A stretch of 64,000 nucleotides of DNA, taken from Siccibacter turicensis LMG 23730. GTDB lineage: Bacteria > Pseudomonadota > Gammaproteobacteria > Enterobacterales > Enterobacteriaceae. Shown here piece by piece: positions 18,201 to 28,000 of the stretch. Under the pieces are notes generated by a model that did no database searches, had not been told where the DNA came from, and saw only the letters and a list, made by a program, of their open reading frames with translations. The DNA is taken from the NCBI RefSeq assembly GCF_000463155.2, contig NZ_AWFZ01000042.1, positions 423,557 through 487,556 of the forward strand, in the 5' to 3' direction. Within the stretch, counting starts at the first letter, position 1. Every line of letters starts with the position of its first letter. The position numbers and the translations under genes are program-made.

Positions 18201-18776
18201 CGGCATCAGGCTGCGCAGGGTGTCGTCGGCCAGCGGTACAATCTTATTTATCTCGTGCGAAGTGCGGAAACCGTCGAAGAAGTGGATAAACGGCACCCGG
18301 CTTTTCAGGGTGGCAATATGGGCGATCAGCGCAAAGTCCTGGGCCTCCTGCACGCTGCTGGCGCACAGTAGGGCGCAGCCGGTCTGGCGCACCGCCATCA
18401 CATCGGAGTGGTCGCCGAAGATCGACAGCGCATGGGTAGCCACGGTGCGCGCCGCCACGTGCAGCACAAACGGCGTCAGCTCACCCGCCAGCTTGTAGAG
18501 CGTCGGGATCATCAGCAGCAACCCCTGCGAGGAGGTGAACGAGGTGGAGAGCGCACCGGTCTGCAGGGCACCGTGCACGGTCGCGATGGCACCAGCTTCG
18601 GACTGCATCTCCACTACGCGCGGTACGTCGCCCCAGATGTTTTTCAGGCCGTTACCGGCCCACGCATCTGCCTGCTCCGCCATGGTGGAGCTTGGCGTGA
18701 TCGGGTAGATGGCAATTACTTCGCTGGTACGAAACGCCACCGAGGCGACCGCGCCATTGCCGTCAGTTGTGATCAT
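15252..18776 (-). CDS. nifJ: Pyruvate:ferredoxin/flavodoxin oxidoreductase
   Basis: 1174 residues from ATG 18776 (MITTDGNGAVASVAFRTSE), equal in length to E. coli YdbK; the longer upstream start is rejected. Domain order: N-terminal pyrimidine-binding domain (IYPITPSSTMAEQ), central CoA-binding/gamma domain, two ferredoxin-type [4Fe-4S] motifs (CTQCNHCVAACPH and CTGCNLCVEVCPA), and a C-terminal TPP domain with GDGWAYDIGFGG and a further Cys pair (GACSGCGETPY). It converts pyruvate and CoA to acetyl-CoA and CO2 and reduces ferredoxin or flavodoxin; it is oxygen-sensitive and important under anaerobiosis or oxidative stress. Single-gene unit, with a 311-bp region upstream. Confidence 0.96.
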   Translation of the reverse strand: MITTDGNGAVASVAFRTSEVIAIYPITPSSTMAEQADAWAGNGLKNIWGDVPRVVEMQSEAGAIATVHGALQTGALSTSFTSSQGLLLMIPTLYKLAGELTPFVLHVAARTVATHALSIFGDHSDVMAVRQTGCALLCASSVQEAQDFALIAHIATLKSRVPFIHFFDGFRTSHEINKIVPLADDTLRSLMPQAEIDAHRARALNPEHPLIRGTSANPDTYFQSREATNPWYNAVYQHVEDAMDAFAEATGRAYRPFEYYGHPEAERVIVLMGSAIGTCEEVVDELLMRGERVGVLKVRLYRPFSARHLLEVLPQSAKSVAVLDRTKEPGALAEPLYLDVMTALAEAYNAGERETLPRTLGGRYGLSSKEFGPACVLAVFNELSAAQPKPRFTVGIYDDVTNLSLPLPENTLPSHAKLEALFYGLGSDGSVSATKNNIKIIGNATPLFAQGYFVYDSKKAGGLTVSHLRVSERPINSAYLIDKADFVGCHQLQFVDKYQMAERLKPGGIFLLNTPYSPDEVWARLPQELQAALVQRKARFYVINAAKIARECHLGARINTVMQMAFFHLTQILPGDSALTALQGAIAKSYSSKGQELVERNWQALALARESLFAVPLEAVNADSPQRPPVVSDAAPDFVKTVTAAMLAGLGDALPVSALPPDGTWPVGTTRWEKRNIAEAIPIWKPEICTQCNHCVAACPHSAIRAKVVQPDALADAPEAMQSLDVKSRDMRGQKYVLQVAPEDCTGCNLCVEVCPAKDRQNPEIKAINMMSRLEHVEEEKVNYDFFLNLPEIDRTSLERIDIRTSQLISPLFEYSGACSGCGETPYIKLLTQLYGDRLLIANATGCSSIYGGNLPSTPYTTDANGRGPAWANSLFEDNAEFGLGFRLTVDQHKLRVQRLLEEQADKLPVDLLAALRADATPEVRREQVAALRAALADDPGAAQLLTDADALVEKSIWLIGGDGWAYDIGFGGLDHVMSLTENVNILVLDTQCYSNTGGQASKATPLGAVTKFGEHGKRKARKDLGVSMMMYGHVYVAQISLGAQLNQTVKAIQEAEAYPGPSLIIAYSPCEEHGYDLALSHDQMRQLTATGFWPLYRFDPRRADEGKLPLALDSRPPSDALADTLMKEQRFRRLNAQQPEVAEQLWKDAAADLQKRYDFLAQLAGKAEKAPSE

Positions 18777-19087
18777 AGTGACACCCTTACATTGCGCAAA
18801 AAGAGGGGCGCGTATCGTCAACGCACCCTGTAATTATGGGGCAATTTTAGCAAAGGGGGTGTCCGGCCATTTTCGCTTTTGTGTCCTTTACACCTGGAAA
18901 CCGCAGGGTTAATGGGCGCGCGTACTGGCGCCTTAAAAACAAGCGAAACCGGGATAATCCGATATAGCTCAAAAAAACGGCGAAAAAGCAGCAAAACCCC
19001 AGGTAAATTTTTCTGCAGGCTCGACAGCGCGCCGTCCGACTGCATAAGATGCCCGGGGTCTGGTATTTCATGTTTGAGGGGAGAACT
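18777..19087. other. 311-bp divergent intergenic region, nifJ-ydbJ
   Basis: No gene supported. In E. coli the ompN porin and the MicC small RNA lie upstream of ydbK; neither is present here. The region contains the promoters of nifJ (minus) and ydbJ (plus) but I cannot place hexamers with confidence. GAGGGGAGAACT at the right end is the ydbJ ribosome site. Confidence 0.55.
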
Positions 19088-19354
19088 ATGCGCGCAGCGT
19101 TTTGGGTAGGGTGTGCGGCACTTTTATTATCGGCTTGCAGCAGCGAGCCAGAACAGCAGGCGACGGCCGCACACGTGCCGCCGGGAATGCGTGCGGCGCT
19201 GTCCGGAACCGGGGCGGCTAACTGTGCGATGGCGGGTGGCGTAGCGCTGGTGGCGCGTCAGCTCGACGGGACATCGACCGGGATGTGCGCCATGCCGAAC
19301 GGCAAACGGTGCAGTGAAAGCGCCCTGGCGTCGGGCAGCTGCGGCAGCTTTTAA
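19088..19354 (+). CDS. ydbJ: YdbJ, DUF333 lipoprotein
   Basis: 88 residues from ATG 19088, preceded by GAGGGGAGA. A lipoprotein signal with lipobox LSAC (Cys17) precedes a DUF333 domain: MRAALSGTGAANCAMAGGVALVARQLDGTSTGMCAMPNGKRCSESAL, ending GSCGSF, close to E. coli YdbJ. The second residue after Cys is Ser, so outer membrane sorting is expected. The function of the family is unknown. In E. coli hslJ lies between ydbJ and ldhA; here only 94 bp separate them and hslJ is absent. Confidence 0.9.
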   Translation: MRAAFWVGCAALLLSACSSEPEQQATAAHVPPGMRAALSGTGAANCAMAGGVALVARQLDGTSTGMCAMPNGKRCSESALASGSCGSF

Positions 19355-19364
19355 GTGACACGAC

Positions 19365-19390
19365 AGGCGGGTGGATAACGCACCCCGCCT
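19365..19390 (+). terminator. Possible ydbJ terminator hairpin
   Basis: AGGCGGG-N12-CCCGCCT, ten bases after the ydbJ stop, without a T-run. Weak as an intrinsic terminator. Confidence 0.4.
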
Positions 19391-19410
19391 GGGCAGGTAT
19401 TACCGACGGC

Positions 19411-19438
19411 ACCCTCTCCGCACGGAGAGGGCCGGGGT
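19411..19438. repeat. Palindromic CCCTCTCCG/CGGAGAGGG-CCGGGGT element
   Basis: Perfect 9-bp inverted repeat (19412-19420 and 19423-19431, loop CA) followed by CCGGGGT. It resembles the short dispersed intergenic palindrome, with CCCTCTCC...GGAGAGGGCCGGGGTGAGG core, that I know from many enterobacterial and pseudomonad genomes. I see only one copy in this window. It lies between ydbJ and the 3' end of ldhA. Confidence 0.55.
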
Positions 19439-19448
19439 AACAGAAAGG

Positions 19449-20435
19449 TTAAAGTTCGTTGGCGCAGGTCTCGCCGTTTTCCAGCTGACGCAGGTTTTCC
19501 AGCGTGGTTTCTGAAATGCTGATCAGCGCCTCTTCGGTCAGGAACGCCTGATGACCGGTGAACAGCACGTTGTGGCAGGCGGACAGCCGACGGAACACGT
19601 CATCCTGAATCACATCATTCGACTTATCTTCAAAGAACAGATCGCGTTCATTCTCATACACGTCCATGCCCAGCGCCCCAATCTTCTGGCTTTTCAGCGC
19701 GTCGATCGCCGCCTGGGAGTCAATCAGCGCCCCGCGGCTGGTGTTGATGATCATCACGCCGGGTTTCATCTGCTCAAAGGCGCTGCGGTTCAGCAGGTGG
19801 TAGTTCTCCGGGGTCAGCGGGCAGTGCAGCGAAATGACGTTGGACTCTGAGAACAGGGTTTCCAGATCGACATACTCCACGCCCAGTTCCAGCGCCGCCG
19901 CGCTCGGGTACGGGTCGAACGCCAGCAGGCGCATCCCGAAGCCTTTCAGAATACGCAGGGTCGCGACGCCGATTTTGCCGGTGCCAATCACCCCGGCGGT
20001 TTTGCCGTACATGGTGAAACCGGTCAGCCCTTCGAGGGAGAAGTTCGCATCGCGGGTACGCTGATAGGCGCGGTGAATTCGACGGTTCAGGCACATCATC
20101 ATGCCGACCGCGTGCTCGGCCACCGCTTCAGGGGAGTAGGCCGGAACGCGTACCACGTGCAGGCCAAGCTCTTTTGCGGCGTCCAGATCGACGTTGTTAA
20201 AGCCGGCGCAGCGCAGCGCGATAAACTTCACGCCGTTCTTTTTCAACTCCTCCAGCACCGGGCGGCTGCCGTCGTCGTTGACGAAGATACAGACACCTTC
20301 GCAGCCGTGGGCGTTTTTAGCGGTCTTTTCCGTGAGTAGAAAGTCATAGAAATCGAGTTCAAAGCCGTATTGCTGGTTAACATGCTCCAGATACTTTTTG
20401 TCGTACTGTTTTGTGCTGTATATCGCCAGTTTCAT
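19449..20435 (-). CDS. ldhA: Fermentative D-lactate dehydrogenase
   Basis: 328 residues, collinear with E. coli LdhA. D-2-hydroxyacid dehydrogenase features: the NAD-binding glycine motif TAGVIGTGKIG, the signature NTSRGALIDSQAAIDAL with its Arg, the Glu in MDVYENERDLFFED, and the catalytic His in LFTGHQAFLTEEAL. It reduces pyruvate to D-lactate with NADH in the cytoplasm during fermentation. Ribosome site AGGAGAAAGCC. The 210-bp AT-rich divergent spacer to ydbH holds both promoters. Confidence 0.97.
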   Translation of the reverse strand: MKLAIYSTKQYDKKYLEHVNQQYGFELDFYDFLLTEKTAKNAHGCEGVCIFVNDDGSRPVLEELKKNGVKFIALRCAGFNNVDLDAAKELGLHVVRVPAYSPEAVAEHAVGMMMCLNRRIHRAYQRTRDANFSLEGLTGFTMYGKTAGVIGTGKIGVATLRILKGFGMRLLAFDPYPSAAALELGVEYVDLETLFSESNVISLHCPLTPENYHLLNRSAFEQMKPGVMIINTSRGALIDSQAAIDALKSQKIGALGMDVYENERDLFFEDKSNDVIQDDVFRRLSACHNVLFTGHQAFLTEEALISISETTLENLRQLENGETCANEL

Positions 20436-20645
20436 AAGGCTTTCTCCTGTGACTTTTTCGTCACGTTAGCATATTTAAAATTATCTGACAAATTATCAAA
20501 TATATTTATAGAGCAGGCGGTTACCTCTCATTTTAGGTCAATTACGCTTACCCGGGATCCCTGACTTCAACTGCCGGGGCAAACATGCCAGAATGAGGCA
20601 TACCGCTGGCTAAAATTATTCGCTTATTCAGGATATTAACTGCCC

Positions 20646-23288
20646 ATGAAGGGTAAATACAGAGCCGTCATCGCCATTGTGCTGCTTATCGTCCTTCTGC
20701 TGCTTACGCTGCTGCACACCACGGGGTACTGGCTGCCGGGGTTTGCCGGGCTGTGGCTGCCGAAAGGCACGCGCATTGCGCTGGAGTCCGGCCCACGGCT
20801 GACGCGCAACGCGATTGTGATACCCGATCTGCGTTATCTGGCGGGCGAGTGCCAGTTGGCGCAGGTGAAGAACGCCACGCTGCGCCATCCCAGCCGCTGG
20901 CAGCTTGACGTCGACAGCCTGACGGTAAACAGCGCCTGCCTGAGTAAGCTGCCCGCTGGGGCAGAAACCGACGACGCGCCGCGCACCCTGGCCCAGTGGC
21001 AGGCGATGCTGCCGCGTAGCGTGCTGACCATCAAACGTTTCTCTCTCGACCCCTGGCAGCAGTTTGCCGGGTCGCTCTCGATGGCGCTGAGTCCGGAAAA
21101 TCAGCAGCTCAGTTTTCAGGGCGAACGGCTGCGGGTCACCGCACGGGTAGAGGGCCAGGCGCTCACCATCAGCCAGCTGGAGCTGCCGCTGTTCGACGGT
21201 GAACCGCCGCTGGCGCTGGCGGGTGAGCTGACTCTTGGCCTGCTGCCGAGCGGACTGCCGACGCGGGGTAATGTCCGCACCTCGCTGCATCTTCCGCGCG
21301 AGCCGCGGGACGCGACCGCCGAACTGGAGTGGGACGACAACCGCGGGCAGCTTATTGTCATGGCGCCGGACGTCGCCGATCCGCTGCTCGATCTTCCCTG
21401 GACCGTCACCCCCGAAACGCTGACGCTGAGCGACGGGCGCTGGAGCTGGCCGTATCAGGGCTTTCCCCTCAGCGGCCGGGTGGCGGTAAAGGCGGAGCAC
21501 TGGCAGCAGGGGCTGGACAACGCCCGCATCTCTGGCCGACTGAACGTGGTGACCGAAGGCAGCGCCGGGAAAGCCAACGCGGTGCTCAACTTTGGACCGG
21601 GTCGGCTCAGCCTCACCGAGAGCGCCATGCCGCTGCGCATTACCGGCGATGCCAAGCAGCAGGCGATGATCTTTTATGCGGGTCTGCCGGGGGATCTCAC
21701 CGGCCCGCTGCTGGACCCGGCGCTGCGTTTTCGCCCCGGTGCGCTGCTGCGATCGCGCGGACGGGTTATAGACGCCCTGAACATCGATGAGATCCGCTGG
21801 CCGCTGGCGGGCGTCAGGCTGACGTCGCGCGGCGTGGACGGGCGCTTGCAGGCCATCCTGCGCGCCCACGAGGGCGGCACCGGGGATTTCACCCTGCACC
21901 TTGATGGTCAGGCGAGCGATTTTCTACCTGACAGCGGTGTATGGAACTGGCGCTACTGGGGCGAGGGCCACTTTACGCCAATGAAAGCCGCCTGGGATGT
22001 GGCCGGGCGCGGGCACTGGCGGGACGCCACCATCGAACTGACCGCGCTCTCTACCGGCTTCGACCAGTTACAGTACGGCAGCATGACCATGAGCACGCCC
22101 CGGCTGACCATGGCGCAACCGCTGCGCTGGGTACGCGACGCCCGGCACCCGTCGTTCAGCGGCGATCTGCGGCTCAACGCCGGGGAGACGCGCTTCAGCG
22201 GCGGGAGCGTGCTGCCCCCCTCGACCTTTACCTTTGCGCTGCAGGGCCGCGACCCTACCTGGTTTACCTTCAAAGGCGATCTGCGCGCCGGCGCCATTGG
22301 CCCGGTGCGTCACCACGGACGCTGGGACGGCGAGCGGCTTCGCGGCGAAGCCTGGTGGCCGAAACAGCCGCTGACCGTGTTTCAGCCGCTGGTGCCGCCG
22401 GAGTGGAAAATGGCGCTGCGTGACGGGTCGCTGTATGCCCAGGTGGCGTTTTCCGCCGCCGCGGATCAGGGCTTCGAAGCGGGCGGGCACGGCGTATTAC
22501 GCGACGGCAGCGCATGGATGCCGGACAACACCCTCGACGGCGTGGACTTCGTGCTGCCGTTCCGCTACGGCGCCGGAACCTGGCATCTTGGCACTCGCGG
22601 GCCGGTGCAGCTCAACATTGGCACCATTGAAAACCAGATCGTGGCACACAACCTGACCGCCTCGCTACAGGGCTGGTATCCGTGGAGTGAAAGCCATCCG
22701 CTGGCGCTGAGCGATGTGAGCGTCGAGGCGCTGGGCGGCACGATTACCATGCAGCAGCTGCGCCTGCCGCAGCACGACGCCGCGCTGCTGCGGGTGAATA
22801 ATATCTCCACCAGCGAGCTGATAAGCGCGGTCAATCCGAAGCAGTTTACGCTCTCCGGCCCGGTCAGCGGGGCGCTGCCGCTGTGGCTTGAACATCCGCA
22901 GTGGATCATCAAAGATGGCTGGCTGGCGAATCCCGGGCCGATGACGCTGCGTCTCGATCATGACACCGCCGACGCCATCGCCCGGGACAGCATTGCCGCC
23001 GGGGCGGCCATCAACTGGCTGCGCTATATGGAGATCTCCCGGTCGTGGACGCGTATCGACCTCGATAATCTCGGGATGCTGCACCTGCGGGCCAGCATCA
23101 CCGGCACCGGAAAAGTGCAGGGTAAGAGCAGTACGGTACACTTGAACTACAGCCACGAAGAGAACCTTTTTACGCTGTGGCGCAGCCTGCGCTTCGGCGA
23201 CAATTTACAGTCCTGGCTTGAACAACATCTGTCGCTGCCGCCGTCAACGTGCGCAGTGCCCGGGGCCGTGTGTGAGGAAACTGAATGA
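20646..23288 (+). CDS. ydbH: YdbH, AsmA-like inter-membrane lipid transport protein
   Basis: 880 residues. A single N-terminal membrane anchor (about residues 8-28) is followed by a long periplasmic beta-rich region and the C-terminal dicarboxylate/AsmA-type domain, all collinear with E. coli YdbH. YdbH, TamB and YhdP are established as partly redundant proteins that move phospholipids from the inner to the outer membrane through a hydrophobic groove. Its stop overlaps the ynbE start (ATGA), so the three-gene operon ydbH-ynbE-ydbL is preserved. Confidence 0.94.
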   Translation: MKGKYRAVIAIVLLIVLLLLTLLHTTGYWLPGFAGLWLPKGTRIALESGPRLTRNAIVIPDLRYLAGECQLAQVKNATLRHPSRWQLDVDSLTVNSACLSKLPAGAETDDAPRTLAQWQAMLPRSVLTIKRFSLDPWQQFAGSLSMALSPENQQLSFQGERLRVTARVEGQALTISQLELPLFDGEPPLALAGELTLGLLPSGLPTRGNVRTSLHLPREPRDATAELEWDDNRGQLIVMAPDVADPLLDLPWTVTPETLTLSDGRWSWPYQGFPLSGRVAVKAEHWQQGLDNARISGRLNVVTEGSAGKANAVLNFGPGRLSLTESAMPLRITGDAKQQAMIFYAGLPGDLTGPLLDPALRFRPGALLRSRGRVIDALNIDEIRWPLAGVRLTSRGVDGRLQAILRAHEGGTGDFTLHLDGQASDFLPDSGVWNWRYWGEGHFTPMKAAWDVAGRGHWRDATIELTALSTGFDQLQYGSMTMSTPRLTMAQPLRWVRDARHPSFSGDLRLNAGETRFSGGSVLPPSTFTFALQGRDPTWFTFKGDLRAGAIGPVRHHGRWDGERLRGEAWWPKQPLTVFQPLVPPEWKMALRDGSLYAQVAFSAAADQGFEAGGHGVLRDGSAWMPDNTLDGVDFVLPFRYGAGTWHLGTRGPVQLNIGTIENQIVAHNLTASLQGWYPWSESHPLALSDVSVEALGGTITMQQLRLPQHDAALLRVNNISTSELISAVNPKQFTLSGPVSGALPLWLEHPQWIIKDGWLANPGPMTLRLDHDTADAIARDSIAAGAAINWLRYMEISRSWTRIDLDNLGMLHLRASITGTGKVQGKSSTVHLNYSHEENLFTLWRSLRFGDNLQSWLEQHLSLPPSTCAVPGAVCEETE

Positions 23289-23476
23289 ACCTGATGTCTT
23301 ATGGCGTAGCCGCGCTGATGGTGCTGAGCCTGGCGGGCTGCACGCCGCGTATTGAAGTCGCGGCGCCCAAAGAGCCGATCACCATCAATATGAATGTGAA
23401 AATCGAGCATGAGATCCACGTCAAGGTTGATAAAGACGTGGAGTCGCTGCTTAAAAACCGTAGCGATCTGTTCTGA
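23285..23476 (+). CDS. ynbE: YnbE, outer membrane lipoprotein partner of YdbH
   Basis: 63 residues with a short lipoprotein signal and lipobox LAGC (MVLSLAGCTPRIEV). The mature part contains PKEPITINMNVKIEHEIHVKVDKDVESLLKN, as in E. coli. E. coli YnbE is reported to oligomerise and cap the YdbH bridge at the outer membrane. Translationally coupled to ydbH by a 4-nt overlap. Confidence 0.93.
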   Translation: MNLMSYGVAALMVLSLAGCTPRIEVAAPKEPITINMNVKIEHEIHVKVDKDVESLLKNRSDLF

Positions 23477-23487
23477 GGGAGGTGCCT

Positions 23488-23820
23488 GTGAAACTGACGC
23501 TGAAATCCTGTCTGCTGGCGCTGGTGATGGTCAGCCCGCTGGCGTTTGGGCTGACCCTGGACGAGGCCCGCCAACAGGGCCGGGTGGGCGAAACCCTGAG
23601 CGGCTATCTGGCCCCGGTGAAACAGGACCGGGAAACCCTTGCGCTGGTGAAGCAGATCAACGCCGCACGCGCCGAAAGCTACCAGAAGCTGGCCGAGAGC
23701 AACAATATCGCCGTGGATGAAGTGGCGCGCATGGCCGGGCAAAAGCTGGTCGCGCGGGCGAAGCCGGGGGAGTACGTGCGGGGCATCAACGGCAAATGGC
23801 TGCAAAAACAATCGCAATAA
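23488..23820 (+). CDS. ydbL: YdbL, DUF1318 periplasmic protein
   Basis: 110 residues from GTG 23488, preferred over GTG 23482 because AGGGAGG then lies at the right spacing and the signal peptide (VKLTLKSCLLALVMVSPLAFG) begins like that of E. coli YdbL. The mature protein LTLDEARQQGRVGETLSGYLAPVKQD...GEYVRGINGKWLQK matches the DUF1318 family. It is reported to prevent excessive YnbE multimer formation. Third gene of the operon. Confidence 0.92.
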   Translation: MKLTLKSCLLALVMVSPLAFGLTLDEARQQGRVGETLSGYLAPVKQDRETLALVKQINAARAESYQKLAESNNIAVDEVARMAGQKLVARAKPGEYVRGINGKWLQKQSQ

Positions 23821-23830
23821 GGAGCAGAAC

Positions 23831-24160
23831 ATGGCTTACCAACACTACACGATCGCGCTGGGCGAGGTTGAACCCGGCGACCGTCAGGGGCTGAAAGCGC
23901 TGATTGAGGCGAACGCGCCGTTATTCAAACGCTTTGTGATGTCGGCGTTTCCGGACGATATGCGCTACGCCTGGGAGCCGGAAACCTTCAGCGTCAGCGA
24001 CATCGACGAGACGCAGTTTCGCTTTAGCTGCAGCGTGCACTATTTTGAGCCGTGCGCTGACCGGAACCTGCACGATCGTCATGAGTATCAGGTGCCCTAT
24101 AGCGTGCGCGACGGCGAACTGGCGTTCAGCCTCGATGAAACCCGCTGGGTGGTTGAGTAA
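23831..24160 (+). CDS. 109-residue cytosolic protein of unknown function
   Basis: ATG 23831 lies ten bases after the ydbL stop with AAGGAGC as ribosome site, so it is a fourth gene of the ydbH operon; the longer in-frame start inside ydbL is rejected. Acidic, without signal peptide or membrane segment, containing FRFSCSVHYFEPCADRNLHDRHEYQVPYSV and ending DETRWVVE. E. coli K-12 has no counterpart at this position. I do not recognise the family; association with envelope lipid transport is only by position. Confidence 0.8.
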   Translation: MAYQHYTIALGEVEPGDRQGLKALIEANAPLFKRFVMSAFPDDMRYAWEPETFSVSDIDETQFRFSCSVHYFEPCADRNLHDRHEYQVPYSVRDGELAFSLDETRWVVE

Positions 24161-24169
24161 ACCACGCGC

Positions 24170-24198
24170 AAAAAAAAACCGCCGGATTTCCCCGACGG
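24170..24198 (-). terminator. azoR terminator
   Basis: On the minus strand CCGTCGG-GGAAAT-CCGGCGG (one G-T pair) followed by nine Ts, 21 bp after the azoR stop. Confidence 0.85.
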
Positions 24199-24218
24199 CC
24201 TGGTTATCTCAACGGCGG

Positions 24219-24881
<663 letters not shown>

Positions 24882-25054
24882 CTATTCAGATTACGGGTAC
24901 AGTGAAAGCGCAATATATCGAAGCCTATGTTCGAATTTATTGAATAAGCGGCCGGGGCACTGTGCCAGACAGACCGGGAAATCCCGGCAGGATATGGTAT
25001 TCTGAACGCAATATATGTCGAACCGGCTCAGGCAGAACGCTGCCCAATAATACG

Positions 25055-28000
25055 ATGAAAGAACAAGAAAAAATTTCCTTACCGGCGTTGCAACAGCAGC
25101 TTGATGGCCTGATGCTGCGCGACAAGTCGCGCTTTGCCCGTCGCCTGCACGGTGCAAAGAAGGTTAAAAATCCTGAATCCCGCGAGGCGGTGCTGGCGAC
25201 GCTTGCCCAGGAGATAAGCAGCGCGGCCGCAAAGGTGGCGCTGCGTGAAGCGGCGCGCCCGGCCATCGTCTATCCGGACAATCTGCCCGTCAGCCAGAAG
25301 AAACAGGCGATTCTCGACGCGGTGCGTGACAACCAGGTGGTGATCGTCGCCGGTGAAACCGGGTCGGGTAAAACCACCCAGCTGCCGAAGATCTGCCTGG
25401 AGCTGGGGCGTGGGGTAAAAGGCTGGATCGGCCATACCCAGCCGCGTCGTCTGGCGGCGCGCACCGTGGCGAACCGCATTGCCGAGGAGCTGAAAAGCGA
25501 GCCGGGCGGGGCGGTGGGCTATAAGGTGCGCTTCAGCGATCACGTCGGGGATAACACCCTGGTGAAGCTGATGACCGACGGTATTCTGCTGGCGGAGATC
25601 CAGCAGGATCGCAAGCTGATGCAGTACGACACCATCATCATCGATGAAGCGCACGAGCGCAGTCTTAACATCGACTTCCTGCTCGGCTACCTGCGCGAAC
25701 TGCTGCCCGAGCGTCCGGATCTGAAGGTCATCATTACCTCGGCGACCATCGACCCGGAGCGCTTCTCGCGCCACTTCAACAACGCGCCGATTATCGAGGT
25801 TTCCGGGCGCACCTACCCGGTTGAAGTGCGTTATCGCCCGATCGTGGAAGAGGCGGACGACACCGAGCGCGACCAGCTGCAGGCCATTTTTGATGCGGTG
25901 GACGAGCTGGGCCGCGAGAGCGCCGGGGATATCCTGATCTTTATGAGCGGCGAGCGCGAAATCCGCGACACCGCCGATGCCCTGAACAAGCTGAACCTGC
26001 CGCATACCGAAGTGCTGCCGCTCTACGCCCGGCTGTCGAACGCCGAACAGAACCGCGTGTTCCAGTCCCATACCGGGCGGCGCATCGTGCTGGCGACCAA
26101 CGTGGCGGAAACCTCGCTCACCGTCCCGGGCATCAAGTACGTTATTGACCCCGGCACCGCGCGCATCAGCCGCTACAGCTACCGTACCAAAGTGCAGCGT
26201 CTGCCGATTGAGCCGGTCTCTCAGGCCTCCGCCAACCAGCGAAAAGGACGCTGCGGCCGCGTATCGGAAGGTATCTGCATTCGTCTCTACTCCGAAGATG
26301 ATTTCCTGTCGCGCCCGGCCTTTACCGACCCGGAGATCCTGCGTACCAACCTGGCGTCGGTGATCCTGCAAATGACCGCCCTTGGGCTGGGCGATATCGG
26401 CGCGTTTCCGTTTGTCGAAGCGCCGGACAAGCGCAATATTCAGGACGGCGTGCGCCTGCTGGAAGAGCTGGGCGCTATCACCACCGATGAGACGCAGAGC
26501 GTCTATAAGCTGACCGCCCAGGGCCGTCAGCTGTCGCAGCTGCCGGTGGACCCACGCCTGGCGCGCATGGTGCTGGAAGCCAGCCGGCACGGCTGCGTGC
26601 GTGAAGCGATGATTATCACCTCGGCGCTGTCGATCCAGGACCCGCGAGAACGCCCGGCGGACAAACAGCAGGCCTCGGATGAGAAGCACCGCCGCTTCCA
26701 CGACAAAGAGTCCGATTTCATGGCCTTCGTCAACCTGTGGAACTACCTGGGGGAGCAGCAGAAAGCGCTCTCGTCTAACCAGTTCCGCCGCCTGTGCCGC
26801 ACTGACTACCTCAACTACCTGCGGGTGCGCGAGTGGCAGGATATTTACACCCAGCTGCGCCAGGTGGTGAAGGAGCTGGGGATCCCGGTCAACAGCGAAC
26901 CGGCAGACTATCGCGCCATCCACACCGCGCTGCTCACCGGTCTGCTGTCGCACATCGGCATGAAGGATGCCGACAAGCAGGAGTACACCGGCGCGCGCAA
27001 CGCCCGGTTTGCTATTTTCCCTGGATCCGGGCTGTTCAAGAAGCCGCCGAAGTGGACCATGGTGGCCGAGCTGGTGGAAACTAGCCGTCTGTGGGGACGC
27101 ATCGCGGCACGGATCGATCCGGAGTGGGTCGAGCCGGTGGCCCAGCATCTGCTCAAACGCTCGTACAGCGAGCCGCACTGGGAGCGGGCGCAGGGCGCGG
27201 TGATGGCCACCGAAAAGGTGACGGTGTATGGCCTGCCGGTGGTCGCAGCGCGCAAGGTTAACTACAGCACCATCGATCCGGCGCTCTCCCGCGAGCTGTT
27301 TATCCGCCATGCGATGGTGGAGGGCGACTGGCAGACGCGCCACGCCTTCTTCCGCGAAAACCAGCGGCTGCGCGCCGAAGTGGAGGAGCTGGAGCATAAA
27401 TCCCGCCGCCGCGACATCCTGGTGGACGACGACACGCTGTTTGCGTTTTACGATGCGCGGGTCGCCCATGAGGTGGTCTCCGCCCGTCACTTCGACAGCT
27501 GGTGGAAGCGGGTCAGCCGCGAGACGCCGGATCTGCTCAACTTTGAAAAAAGCATGCTCATCAAGGACGGCGCAGAGCAGGTCAGCAAGCTCGACTACCC
27601 GAACTTCTGGCACCAGGGCAATCTCAAGCTGGCGCTCAGCTACCAGTTTGAGCCGGGCGAAGCCGCCGACGGCGTCACGGTACACATTCCGCTGCCGCTG
27701 CTGAACCAGGTGGAAGAGACCGGGTTTGAGTGGCTGGTGCCGGGTATGCGCCGCGAGCTGATTATTGCCCTGATCAAATCCCTGCCCAAGCCGGTACGGC
27801 GCAACTTTGTGCCGGCGCCGAACTACGCCGAGGCGTTTCTGGGCCGCGTCACGCAGCTGGAGATGCCGCTGCTGGACGCGCTGGAGCGCGAGCTGCGCCG
27901 CATGACCGGCGTCACCATTGACCGCGACAGCTGGCAGTGGGATCAGGTGCCCGATCACCTGAAAGTGACCTTCCGGGTGGTGGACGAGAAAAACCGCCGG

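Noticed and set aside
18777-19087. Possible MicC small RNA upstream of nifJ
   Set aside because: E. coli has MicC at this side of ydbK, but no MicC-like 5' end or terminator hairpin is seen.
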